From Maribellus luteus (GTDB lineage: Bacteria > Bacteroidota > Bacteroidia > Bacteroidales > Prolixibacteraceae): DNA of 64,000 nucleotides. This document shows positions 18,604 through 26,345 of this stretch, in pieces. The notes under the pieces were generated by a model. The model ran no database searches. It saw nothing but the letters and a program-made list of their open reading frames with translations, and was not told where the DNA came from. Position numbers and translations under genes: made by a program. Position 1 is the first letter of the stretch; each line of letters opens with the position of its first letter. The stretch covers positions 1 through 64,000 of the forward strand of contig NZ_QWGR01000011.1 of the NCBI RefSeq assembly GCF_003576475.1, in the 5' to 3' direction.

Positions 18604-18640
18604 GAGCCGCTGGTCAAACGATTAGCGGCTCTTTGTTTTT
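18604..18640 (+). terminator. Rho-independent terminator of hppA
   Basis: GAGCCGCT (18604-18611) pairs with AGCGGCTC (18624-18631) around a 12-nt loop, followed by TTTGTTTTT. Confidence 0.8.
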
Positions 18641-18815
18641 ATGGCTGATTGTGAATGTGTTTCAGCACAGTGATTGCGAAGAAAGGGGGCCTTTGGACGG
18701 GATGGATTGCTTATTTTTCAAAACGGGAGTTAATTTTCGTGTAATTCATGAACAAAATATTTGTAATTTAAGTTCCTCTATCAAAAAAGAGTTAAATCAA
18801 TAAAAACGATACATT

Positions 18816-19829
18816 ATGGCAGATCTATCAACAACCTACATGGGTATTCAGTTAAAAAACCCACTTATTCTCGGAGCATGTAACCTGGTAACAAAACCTG
18901 AAGTGATCAAGCAGATTGAAGAAGCCGGAATTGGAGCCATTGTTTACCGCTCGCTTTTTGAAGAGCAGATTCAGCTGGAAGGCCTTCAGATGGACGAGTT
19001 GCTTTCGGAATATGAAAACCGCAATGCCGAAATGACAAGTCTTTTCCCGGGGCTCGAACATGCCGGACCCAAAGAACACCTCTACAATTTGGAGAAACTG
19101 GTAAAAAGCGTGAACGTTCCGGTTTTTGCCAGCTTAAATGCCATTTACGAACCCACCTGGGTAGAATATGCCAAAGAGCTGGAGAAAACAGGCGTGGCCG
19201 GGTTGGAACTTAACCTGTATGCCGTTCCCGGTTATTTTGAAGTTACCGGCGAATCGATCGAAGACAAACAGGTGCAAATTGTAAAGGCCGTAAAAGAAGC
19301 GGTGAGCATCCCGGTAAGTGTGAAAATGAGTATGTTCTACACCAATCCGTTGAACTTTATCAAAAAAGTGGATGAGGCGGGCGCCGATGCTTATGTTTTA
19401 TTCAACCGCTTTTTCCAGCCGGAAGTGGATATCGACAAAGAAGAATATTTCTATCCGTGGGAACTGAGCAACCCAAAAGACCACATGGTGGGGCTGCGTT
19501 TTGCCGGTTTGCTGCATGGTAACCTGGAAGGCAGTATTTGTATCAACCGGGGGATTTACGACGCGAACGATGTGATAAAAATGATTCTGGCCGGTGCCGA
19601 TGTGGTACAAATGGTAAGCACCATCTACCGGAATTCGCCTTCAGTGGTGTCTGACATTCTGATGGACATCAACCGCTGGATGGATGACAAAGGCTATAAA
19701 TCGCTGGCTGATTTCCGCGGAAAACTGGCCCGCAAGAATATGAAAGATCCATTTACCTATCAACGTGCGCAATATGTGGATATCCTGATGCGCTCAGAAG
19801 CGATCTTCAAAAAATACCCAATGGTATAA
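18816..19829 (+). CDS. Dihydroorotate-dehydrogenase-like FMN protein
   Basis: The 337-residue protein is a TIM-barrel flavoprotein of the DHOD/PreA superfamily. It starts STTYMGIQLKNPLILGACNL, the usual DHOD-1 opening. It also has GLELNLYAVPGY, PVSVKMSMFYTNP, DAYVLFNRFF, SICINRGIYDANDVIKMILAGADVV (split here as the phosphate-binding end of the barrel) and a C-terminal FRGKLARKN. The N-L-Y stretch stands where true dihydroorotate dehydrogenases have the substrate-contacting N-x-S. Related proteins are annotated 'dihydroorotate dehydrogenase-like' and their substrate is unsettled. No pyrimidine gene is adjacent, so I do not call it pyrD. It is followed by a strong terminator. Confidence 0.85.
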   Translation: MADLSTTYMGIQLKNPLILGACNLVTKPEVIKQIEEAGIGAIVYRSLFEEQIQLEGLQMDELLSEYENRNAEMTSLFPGLEHAGPKEHLYNLEKLVKSVNVPVFASLNAIYEPTWVEYAKELEKTGVAGLELNLYAVPGYFEVTGESIEDKQVQIVKAVKEAVSIPVSVKMSMFYTNPLNFIKKVDEAGADAYVLFNRFFQPEVDIDKEEYFYPWELSNPKDHMVGLRFAGLLHGNLEGSICINRGIYDANDVIKMILAGADVVQMVSTIYRNSPSVVSDILMDINRWMDDKGYKSLADFRGKLARKNMKDPFTYQRAQYVDILMRSEAIFKKYPMV

Positions 19830-19844
19830 CAGAACTTACACTAT

Positions 19845-19886
19845 AAAAAAAAGCTGCCGCAACATCGTTGTTGGCAGCTTTTTTTT
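19845..19886 (+). terminator. Strong Rho-independent terminator
   Basis: A-run plus AAGCTGCC (19851-19858) pairs with GGCAGCTT (19873-19880) and then a T-run, giving a 14-bp stem with a 14-nt loop. It insulates the DHOD-like gene from the riboswitch operon. Confidence 0.88.
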
Positions 19887-20003
19887 GCCCCCTTATCCGG
19901 AATGTTAGGAAAAGGGGGCATTGCAAACTTGTCATAAACAGTGTGTTGTGTTTTAAGTTGGAAACTCCTGCCCGGGTATTCTCTTTTTATCAAAATAATA
20001 TTA

Positions 20004-20011
20004 TAGTTTTG
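20004..20011 (+). promoter_or_regulatory. -7 promoter box (TAGTTTTG) of the B12 operon
   Basis: This is an exact TAnnTTTG match. The predicted start point is about 20018, which coincides with the 5' end of the cobalamin riboswitch. Confidence 0.6.
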
Positions 20012-20015
20012 TCCC

Positions 20016-20184
20016 AACATTGGTGCCATCGTTTGTATGGCTAAGAGGGAATCAGGTGAAAATCCTGAACAGGCCCGCTGCTGTAAGCTCAGTAAAGGTC
20101 TTGTACTGGAAAAACCACTGTTCGTCGCTTGACGAATGGGAAGGTGTACAAGATGAGCAAGTCAGAAAACCTGCCAGTGAAAAC
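20016..20184 (+). ncRNA. Cobalamin riboswitch (B12 box)
   Basis: The conserved core is unmistakable: GAGGGAATCAGGTGAAAATC, then CTGAACAGGCCCGCTGCTGT, then a CCACTG segment, then GGGAAGGTGTACAAGATGAG with GTCAGAAAACCTGCCAGTG closing the element. GGTGCC at 20022 and CTGCCAG at 20171 frame the P1/P2 helices. Such aptamers bind adenosyl- or other cobalamins and shut off the downstream gene when B12 is plentiful. About 115 nt separate it from the TonB receptor ATG at 20301, enough for an expression platform, probably acting on translation since I see no clear terminator there. Confidence 0.95.
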
Positions 20185-20300
20185 ATAATTTTTAAACTTT
20201 CGGGGACTAAAGTTTAGAGAAAGAAAGGTTCTTCTTCGGAACTGCTTTTCTGTTCTGTATTGGTCATTTCCTGGAAGTAGTAATATTCAGGAATTAGACA

Positions 20301-22346
20301 ATGAACAGAAAATTCTCTTTAATATTGCTGCTTTATTTATTCTTGCCTTTTTGTCTGATTGCGCAAAGCAAATTGGATAGTGTGCAGCACATTGACGAGG
20401 TGAGGATAACAGCCGCAAAAACTTCTGCCAAAGCCATTATCCCGGCGCAGCAGCTCGAAGGGGCGCAACTTAAAGCACTTAACAGTTTCTCGGTGGCCGA
20501 CGCCATCCGCTATTTTGCCGGTGTGCAGCTGAAAGACTACGGCGGCGTAGGAGGTTTGAAAACGGTGGATATTCGTAGCATGGGAACCAACCACATGGGG
20601 GTTTTCTACGACGGGATTCAATTGGGGAATGCGCAAAACGGGCAAATCGACCTGGGGAAATTTTCGTTGGATAACATCGAAAGTATTTCGCTCTACAACG
20701 GGCAAAAAAGCGACATCTTTCAACCGGCCAGGGACTACGGATCTTCCGGTTCTGTTTACTTAAGGTTCCGTCGTCCGCATTTTAGCCAACAGGAAAAGCA
20801 GCATCTGAAAGCCACGTTTCGCACCGGTTCATTTGATTTGGTCAATCCTTCTTTTTTATACGAACGCAAGCTCAGTGAGACAGTAAGCGCTTCGGTGAAT
20901 ACCGAGTATATTTATTCTTCGGGGAAATACAAATTTCGCTACAAACGGGTATTGCCCGGCAGCAACGAGGTGGCTTACGACACAACTGCCATCCGGAAAA
21001 ACGGGGACATTTACGCCTTTCGGGCCGAAGCTGGTTTATATGGCAGGATAAACGAAGGAAACTGGGAGCTGAAAGCCTATTTCTACGATTCGGAACGGGG
21101 AATTCCCGGAGCCATTGTCAATAACCGCTGGATGAACGCCCAGCGCCAGTGGGACACCAACTTTTTTGTTCAGGGAGGAGCGCGGAAAGTGCTTACCGAT
21201 AAATACGATGTGATGCTGAAGTTTAAGTTTGCCAGCGACCGCATGCGTTACCTGAACCCCGACACCACATTGATGTACATTGACAACACCTTCCGGCAAG
21301 GCGAGGCCTATGTTTCGCTGGCACAAAAGTACGCTATAACCGGGTTTTGGGATGTTTCACTTTCTACCGACTTTCAGCTAAACTTGCTGGAATCCGATCT
21401 GGATGACATGGTCTACCCAACACGTAACTCTACATTAATAGCACTTGCAACTGCCATCGATCTTGGAAAAATAAAAGCGCAGGCCAGTATCTTGGCGACC
21501 CTGATCAACGAAAAAATTACCTCCGGCAAAAACACTGCAAATCAGGCCGGTTCTGCTCCCAATAAAGAAGAGTTTACTCCGGCGGTGTTCTTTTCGTATG
21601 CGCCTTTTGCGGCTCAAAACCTAAGCTTCCGGGCTTTTTACAAGCATATTTTTCGGATGCCGACTTTTAACGACTTGTATTACACCGATATCGGAAACAT
21701 TCAGTTGCAACCCGAATTCACCCATCAGTACAACCTTGGTCTAAAGTATTCAAAAAGCTATGAGCAGCAAACGTTGGCTCACTGGGAGTTACAGCTCGAC
21801 GGATATTACAACGAGGTCAGAAATAAAATTGTGGCTGTTCCGAAGGGAAGTGGAATGTATCGCTGGATGATGATGAACCTTGGCAAGGTTGAAATTCGCG
21901 GTCTCGATGTTTCTTCAAAAGCTGTTTTTCATTTGCCCCGCAACGTGCTGTTTCATGTAAAAGGCACTTATACTTATCAAAAGGCACAGGACTTTACGCG
22001 CCGCAAAAACCCGGAACTGGAAAAGATTACGTGGGGCGGGCAAATACCCTACATTCCCTGGCACAGCGGTTCGCTCATTGTATCGGGAAGCTACCAAAAC
22101 TGGCAACTTAATTACAGCTTTATTTATGTGGGCGAGCGTTACCACAATTCTGCCAATATCCGCGAAAATTATGAGCAACCCTGGTACACGAATGATATGT
22201 CGCTTCTGAAAAATTTCAGTCTAAAGGAATCCAACCTGAAAGTAGCCCTCGAAGTGAGTAACCTGCTAAGCCAGGATTACGAGGTGGTGCTAAACTACCC
22301 CATGCCCAAACGCAATTACAAAATCACTCTCACATTTGAATTATGA
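20301..22346 (+). CDS. btuB: TonB-dependent outer-membrane receptor, BtuB-like
   Basis: The 681-residue protein has a signal peptide (MNRKFSLILLLYLFLPFCL), then a TonB-box/plug region (IDEVRITAA, ADAIRYFAGVQLKDYGGVGG, IDLGKFSLDNIESISLY) and a beta-barrel ending in a typical C-terminal strand (YKITLTFEL). It lacks the N-terminal carboxypeptidase-regulatory domain of SusC proteins. The cobalamin riboswitch directly upstream makes B12 or a related corrinoid the expected cargo. The next gene overlaps its end by 4 bp (ATGA), so translation is coupled to a surface lipoprotein, as in Bacteroides BtuB-BtuG pairs. The function rests on family plus context. Confidence 0.88.
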   Translation: MNRKFSLILLLYLFLPFCLIAQSKLDSVQHIDEVRITAAKTSAKAIIPAQQLEGAQLKALNSFSVADAIRYFAGVQLKDYGGVGGLKTVDIRSMGTNHMGVFYDGIQLGNAQNGQIDLGKFSLDNIESISLYNGQKSDIFQPARDYGSSGSVYLRFRRPHFSQQEKQHLKATFRTGSFDLVNPSFLYERKLSETVSASVNTEYIYSSGKYKFRYKRVLPGSNEVAYDTTAIRKNGDIYAFRAEAGLYGRINEGNWELKAYFYDSERGIPGAIVNNRWMNAQRQWDTNFFVQGGARKVLTDKYDVMLKFKFASDRMRYLNPDTTLMYIDNTFRQGEAYVSLAQKYAITGFWDVSLSTDFQLNLLESDLDDMVYPTRNSTLIALATAIDLGKIKAQASILATLINEKITSGKNTANQAGSAPNKEEFTPAVFFSYAPFAAQNLSFRAFYKHIFRMPTFNDLYYTDIGNIQLQPEFTHQYNLGLKYSKSYEQQTLAHWELQLDGYYNEVRNKIVAVPKGSGMYRWMMMNLGKVEIRGLDVSSKAVFHLPRNVLFHVKGTYTYQKAQDFTRRKNPELEKITWGGQIPYIPWHSGSLIVSGSYQNWQLNYSFIYVGERYHNSANIRENYEQPWYTNDMSLLKNFSLKESNLKVALEVSNLLSQDYEVVLNYPMPKRNYKITLTFEL

Positions 22347-23500
22347 GCAAATTATTTCTACGAATGATCGGTTTGTTGTCGGTCTTGATCCTGTTTTCGT
22401 GCCGCGACGATGTGGAACTTTTTACTGCAGACAACATCGATGTTGATACGGGAGAAACAGGTGAATACCGCGGATTTTACCTGTTGAACGAAGGGAATAT
22501 GGGAAGCAATAAATCGACCCTCGATTTTTACGACTTCGAAACGGGTACCTACAAACGTAACATTTATGCAGAGGTGAATCCCAATGTCCCAAAAGAACTG
22601 GGTGATGTGGGCAACGACCTCCAGGTGTACGGCTCGAAACTCTATGCGGTCATCAACGTGTCGAACAAGGTAGAGGTGCTGGATGCACAAACTGCGGTTC
22701 GCATCGGACAAATTGAAATTCCCAACTGCCGTTACATCCGTTTTCACGGAAAATATGCGTATGTAACTTCCTATGCCGGTCCGGTGGAGATCAATCCCGA
22801 TTATACCCAGCTTGGCTTTGTGGCTAAAGTTGATACAGCTACGTTGCAGGTGGTCGGTAAATGCCTGGTAGGGTTTCAGCCCGACGAGCTCGCGATTGCA
22901 AACGGGAAAATTTACGTGGCCAATTCGGGCGGATACATGGGATCCGGCAGTACGGAGAATTACGAACGTACGGTTTCGGTTATCGATCTCGAAAGCTTTA
23001 CGGAAGAAAAGCGCATTGATGTTGACTACAACCTGCATCGCATAAGGGCTGATAAACGGGGAAATCTGTGGGTAAGTTCACGTGGCGACTACAAAGAACT
23101 GCCGTCGCGTTTGTTCTTTATCGATGCAGAAAAACAGGTAGTGACCGATACCATTGATGTGCCGGTTAGCAGCTGGTGGCAGCACGGTGATTCGCTGTAC
23201 GTATGCAGTGTTTCCTGGAGTTACATTACTTTTTCGAACGAGATCACTTACGCCGTTGTAAACACCCAAACCCGAGAAGTTGTCACCCGGAATTTCATAA
23301 GCGATGGCTCTGAACAGCAAATTGAGATTCCCTACGGAGTGATGGTTCACCCTGAAAAAGGCGATATTTTTCTTGCCGATGCCGGAAACTATGTAACTCC
23401 GGGTATGCTGTACTGTTTCGACCGGGACGGAACCCGGAAATGGAGTGTTCGTACGGGCGACATCCCCGCCCATTTTGCCTTGATAAAAACAAATGATTAA
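22343..23500 (+). CDS. DUF5074 beta-propeller lipoprotein, BtuG-like (copy 1)
   Basis: This 385-residue protein has a lipoprotein signal (MSKLFLRMIGLLSVLILFSC) with acidic residues after the cysteine, as in Bacteroidota surface-exported lipoproteins. The rest is a YncE/YVTN-type propeller of the DUF5074 group, with blades such as GFYLLNEGNMGSNKSTLDFY, VYGSKLYAVINVSNKVEVLD and IANGKIYVANSGGYMGSG. In Bacteroides the BtuG propellers sit over BtuB and capture B12 with very high affinity. The ATGA overlap with the receptor and the riboswitch support the same role here. The B12-binding residues cannot be checked by eye. Confidence 0.82.
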   Translation: MSKLFLRMIGLLSVLILFSCRDDVELFTADNIDVDTGETGEYRGFYLLNEGNMGSNKSTLDFYDFETGTYKRNIYAEVNPNVPKELGDVGNDLQVYGSKLYAVINVSNKVEVLDAQTAVRIGQIEIPNCRYIRFHGKYAYVTSYAGPVEINPDYTQLGFVAKVDTATLQVVGKCLVGFQPDELAIANGKIYVANSGGYMGSGSTENYERTVSVIDLESFTEEKRIDVDYNLHRIRADKRGNLWVSSRGDYKELPSRLFFIDAEKQVVTDTIDVPVSSWWQHGDSLYVCSVSWSYITFSNEITYAVVNTQTREVVTRNFISDGSEQQIEIPYGVMVHPEKGDIFLADAGNYVTPGMLYCFDRDGTRKWSVRTGDIPAHFALIKTND

Positions 23501-23516
23501 CATAAATACATAAAAA

Positions 23517-24788
23517 ATGAGAAAGACCAATCGATTTCTGAGCTGGCTTTTTGCCGCAGTTGCTGCCTCGGGTATGGTAGCTTGTTCCGATGAGGTTGAA
23601 GTGAATGAAATTTCGTTAAGCGAAAGGCACACCATTACCCGTTCAACGGTGTTGAACATTAAACCCGAAATAACCGGTTTTGACAATGCAAGTTTTGAAT
23701 GGCGCCTGATCGAAACGCCGGATGGTGCGAAAGATTCGGTAATACATGATGAGGCAGAACTTGAGTTTATTGTGATCCCAACCGGGGAGTACGGGCTAAG
23801 ACTTCTGGTTAGCGATAAAACGGGGAAGGATACTTTGGATACCCGCGTTAGGGTTGAGCCGGAAGCAGAGCCGTTTAGTCCTTACCTGTCGCAGGTTCAT
23901 GATTATTTGCCGGGTATCGGGCAATTTGTAAACAAGCTTCCCAAATACGACGAAGGGGATACAAAGGAAACTATGATTGCGAAAGTCAACGAGCTTTTGG
24001 CGGGTGAAGACGCAAGCATGATTACGCTCGGTGGTTTTGGGGGCTACGTGGTTTTTGGCTTCGACCACACCGTGGTCAATATTCCGGGGAAGCGCGATTT
24101 CCGCGTAAAAGGCAATGCCTTTGGGGCAGCATCCAATCCGCGCCCCGATGCTCCGTTTGGCGGAAGTTGCGAACCGGGAGTAATTATGGTGGCTTATGAC
24201 AGGAATAAGAATAATGAGCCCGATGCGGATGAATGGTATGAAATAGCCGGTAGCGCACACAACCCGGAAACTAGCGAACCTTGGTATCCGATGGCCGAAG
24301 AAGCTGGCAATAACATCGAATTGATCCGCGAATACAAGATCACGTATTTCAGGCCTGAAGAAGAGACCGAAGGGGCGATCGCGGAATACATCCGCTGGGA
24401 AGATAACCGCGGAAATTCGGGCTACAAAGTAAAAAATGCCTTTCACCGGCAGCCTTATTTTCCAGGGTGGATTGATGGCGATTCTTATACGCTGGAAGGT
24501 ACACTCTTACCTCAAAATGGTATTGACGAAAGCGGTCAGGGGAACTACTTTGTTTTGTACGCTTTTGACTTTGGTTATGCCGACAACTATCCAAACGGCC
24601 ATGAAAAATCAGGCATCGACATCGACTGGGCAATTGACAAGGACGGCAACAAAGTACACCTGCCCGGGATCGATTTTGTAAGGGTGCACTGCGGTGTTAA
24701 CCAGGAAAATGGCTGGCTGGGAGAATGCTCCACCGAAGTGGCCGGGGCCGAAGATTTGCATTTACTGGAAGCAGATAATAACGAATAA
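23517..24788 (+). CDS. Surface lipoprotein of the B12 operon, PKD-like plus C-terminal sandwich
   Basis: This 423-residue protein begins with a lipoprotein signal (SWLFAAVAASGMVACSDEVE). Residues about 30-120 form a PKD/Ig-like domain (FEWRLIETPDGAKDS, EYGLRLLVSDKTGKD). The large C-terminal part includes ITLGGFGGYVVFGFDHTV, GGSCEPGVIMVAYDRNKN and FVLYAFDFGYADNYPNG. Proteins of this type recur in Bacteroidota cobalamin loci as 'cell surface protein'. A B12-binding accessory role, comparable to BtuH, is possible but I cannot confirm which family it matches. It is 16 bp after the first propeller and 24 bp before the second, inside one operon. Confidence 0.75.
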   Translation: MRKTNRFLSWLFAAVAASGMVACSDEVEVNEISLSERHTITRSTVLNIKPEITGFDNASFEWRLIETPDGAKDSVIHDEAELEFIVIPTGEYGLRLLVSDKTGKDTLDTRVRVEPEAEPFSPYLSQVHDYLPGIGQFVNKLPKYDEGDTKETMIAKVNELLAGEDASMITLGGFGGYVVFGFDHTVVNIPGKRDFRVKGNAFGAASNPRPDAPFGGSCEPGVIMVAYDRNKNNEPDADEWYEIAGSAHNPETSEPWYPMAEEAGNNIELIREYKITYFRPEEETEGAIAEYIRWEDNRGNSGYKVKNAFHRQPYFPGWIDGDSYTLEGTLLPQNGIDESGQGNYFVLYAFDFGYADNYPNGHEKSGIDIDWAIDKDGNKVHLPGIDFVRVHCGVNQENGWLGECSTEVAGAEDLHLLEADNNE

Positions 24789-24812
24789 AATAATTCAAAA
24801 ATTAAAACAGAT

Positions 24813-26141
24813 ATGAAAACTAATTTGAAATTACTGGCGGCACTTTTTATTGGAATCACTTTGTTTTCCTGTTCCGATGATGATCCCATTTTACCGAACC
24901 CTCCTAGTGCGAATATCAAGAGCCTCGGAGGAGGAGAGGAAATAGCCCAAAACGATACCCTGTATCTGATTGCCGAAATCAACAGCAGTGAGGAAGCTAC
25001 TCATTCGTGGCTGATCGATAACGAAGCAGTGGAAGCAGGCGATACCCTGGCTTTTGTTTCCGGCGAGATAGGAGACCATGAAATTATACTGAAAGCTTCG
25101 AATGCTGGAGGAGAATACTCAACGACATTTTCAGTAAGTGTTTTTGGAAAATACCGCGATGGTGTTTGGGTTTTGAACGAAGGAAACATGACTTCGGAGA
25201 ATGGCACGCTTATTTTTATCAGCTCAAAAGGAGTTGCAACCGATAGTGTTTACCAAAAAGTGAATGGATCGGAGTTGGGAAATTCAGCACAAGATCTTTT
25301 TATTGCCGATGGTAAAATGTACATCATGGCTCAGAATGGTGATCGCGATGGTGGAGATGGAATGTTGGTGGTGGCGAATGCCGAAACACTCGAAAAAGAA
25401 GTGGCCTATTCCAATGCAGAATTGGAGGGGCTAAGTTGGCCGACCCATGTGGCTGTTGTTGGCAACAGTGCTTACATCCGGGATAATGCCGGGGTATATT
25501 TATTGAACCTTGGAAGCAAAGAGCTGACTTTTGTTGACGGCACATCGGGAGCCATGAAAAACCGGATGGCGGTGGTAAACGGGAAAGTTTTTGTACCTGC
25601 CGGAAAGAAAGTATTTGTTTTGCAGGATGGCCAGCTAAATGGGGAAATCGAGTTGCCGGGGACACTTTCCGGAATCGTTCGTTCGGCCGATGATAAGCTG
25701 CTGGTTTCGTGCAACGGAACTCCTTCGTTCGTGCTAAAAATCGACCCGGCAGATTACAGTACCATCCAACAAAATGAAGTGGCGGATGTACGAATCAGCG
25801 CAGGGTGGGGAGCGTCTCCGGCCATTGGAGCCAAAGGCGATACGGTTTATTTCAGTTCATCCACCAAAATTTACCGGCACATTCTGGAAACCGGGGAAAC
25901 AAAAGAAATGACGGACGTGAAAGATCACATCGAAAATGCCGGAATTGTGTACAACAATCTGGGAGTGCACCCCGTAACCGGAGAAGTGTATTTTAACACC
26001 ATTAAAGGTTATGGCCTGGATTTTTTAATCAACGATATTACCGTGTTTAATTTTAGCGGCGAAACACCAGTGCTGGTGAACGATTTTAAAGATTATACAA
26101 ACTTCCCTGCCGGGATTTTCTTTACAGATAATTTCCGCTAA
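24813..26141 (+). CDS. DUF5074 beta-propeller lipoprotein with PKD domain, BtuG-like (copy 2)
   Basis: The 442-residue protein has a lipoprotein signal (KLLAALFIGITLFSCSDDD). It then has a PKD-like domain (residues about 35-110, THSWLIDNEAVEAGDTLAF) and a DUF5074 propeller opening with DGVWVLNEGNMTSENGTLIF, clearly related to GFYLLNEGNMGSNKSTLDFY of the first propeller. It differs from copy 1 by the extra PKD domain. It is the last gene of the riboswitch operon and is followed by a terminator. It may be a second B12 trap with different corrinoid preference; that is an inference. Confidence 0.8.
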   Translation: MKTNLKLLAALFIGITLFSCSDDDPILPNPPSANIKSLGGGEEIAQNDTLYLIAEINSSEEATHSWLIDNEAVEAGDTLAFVSGEIGDHEIILKASNAGGEYSTTFSVSVFGKYRDGVWVLNEGNMTSENGTLIFISSKGVATDSVYQKVNGSELGNSAQDLFIADGKMYIMAQNGDRDGGDGMLVVANAETLEKEVAYSNAELEGLSWPTHVAVVGNSAYIRDNAGVYLLNLGSKELTFVDGTSGAMKNRMAVVNGKVFVPAGKKVFVLQDGQLNGEIELPGTLSGIVRSADDKLLVSCNGTPSFVLKIDPADYSTIQQNEVADVRISAGWGASPAIGAKGDTVYFSSSTKIYRHILETGETKEMTDVKDHIENAGIVYNNLGVHPVTGEVYFNTIKGYGLDFLINDITVFNFSGETPVLVNDFKDYTNFPAGIFFTDNFR

Positions 26142-26167
26142 GCGCAATATTGATCCATTATTCAACG

Positions 26168-26209
26168 AGAGGAATGACCTGTTTTTTGGTTGTTCCTCTT
26201 TTTCTTTTA
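26168..26209 (+). terminator. Terminator of the B12-uptake operon
   Basis: AGAGGAA (26168-26174) pairs with TTCCTCT (26193-26199) around an 18-nt loop, followed by TTTTTCTTTT. Confidence 0.65.
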
Positions 26210-26293
26210 GCAAGGGTTTCTTTGAGTGAGAGAAAGATCACTTCTTTTCATCTTGCAAGGCTGCAGGCGTTGTGTTTTCAGCGTAAAAATGAA

Positions 26294-26325
26294 AGGCCGT
26301 CAACCGGATTACTCCGGGACGGCCT
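26294..26325 (-). terminator. Terminator of the giant minus-strand adhesin gene
   Basis: AGGCCGTC (26294-26301) pairs with GACGGCCT (26318-26325). On the minus strand the stem is followed by TTTCATTTTTA. It lies 21 bp past the stop of the 2800-residue gene. Confidence 0.7.
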
Positions 26326-26345
26326 CTCTTGATGGGTAATGGTTG

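Noticed and set aside
22343-24788. SusC/SusD glycan locus
   Set aside because: The receptor lacks the SusC N-terminal domain, no SusD family protein follows, and a cobalamin riboswitch lies upstream.
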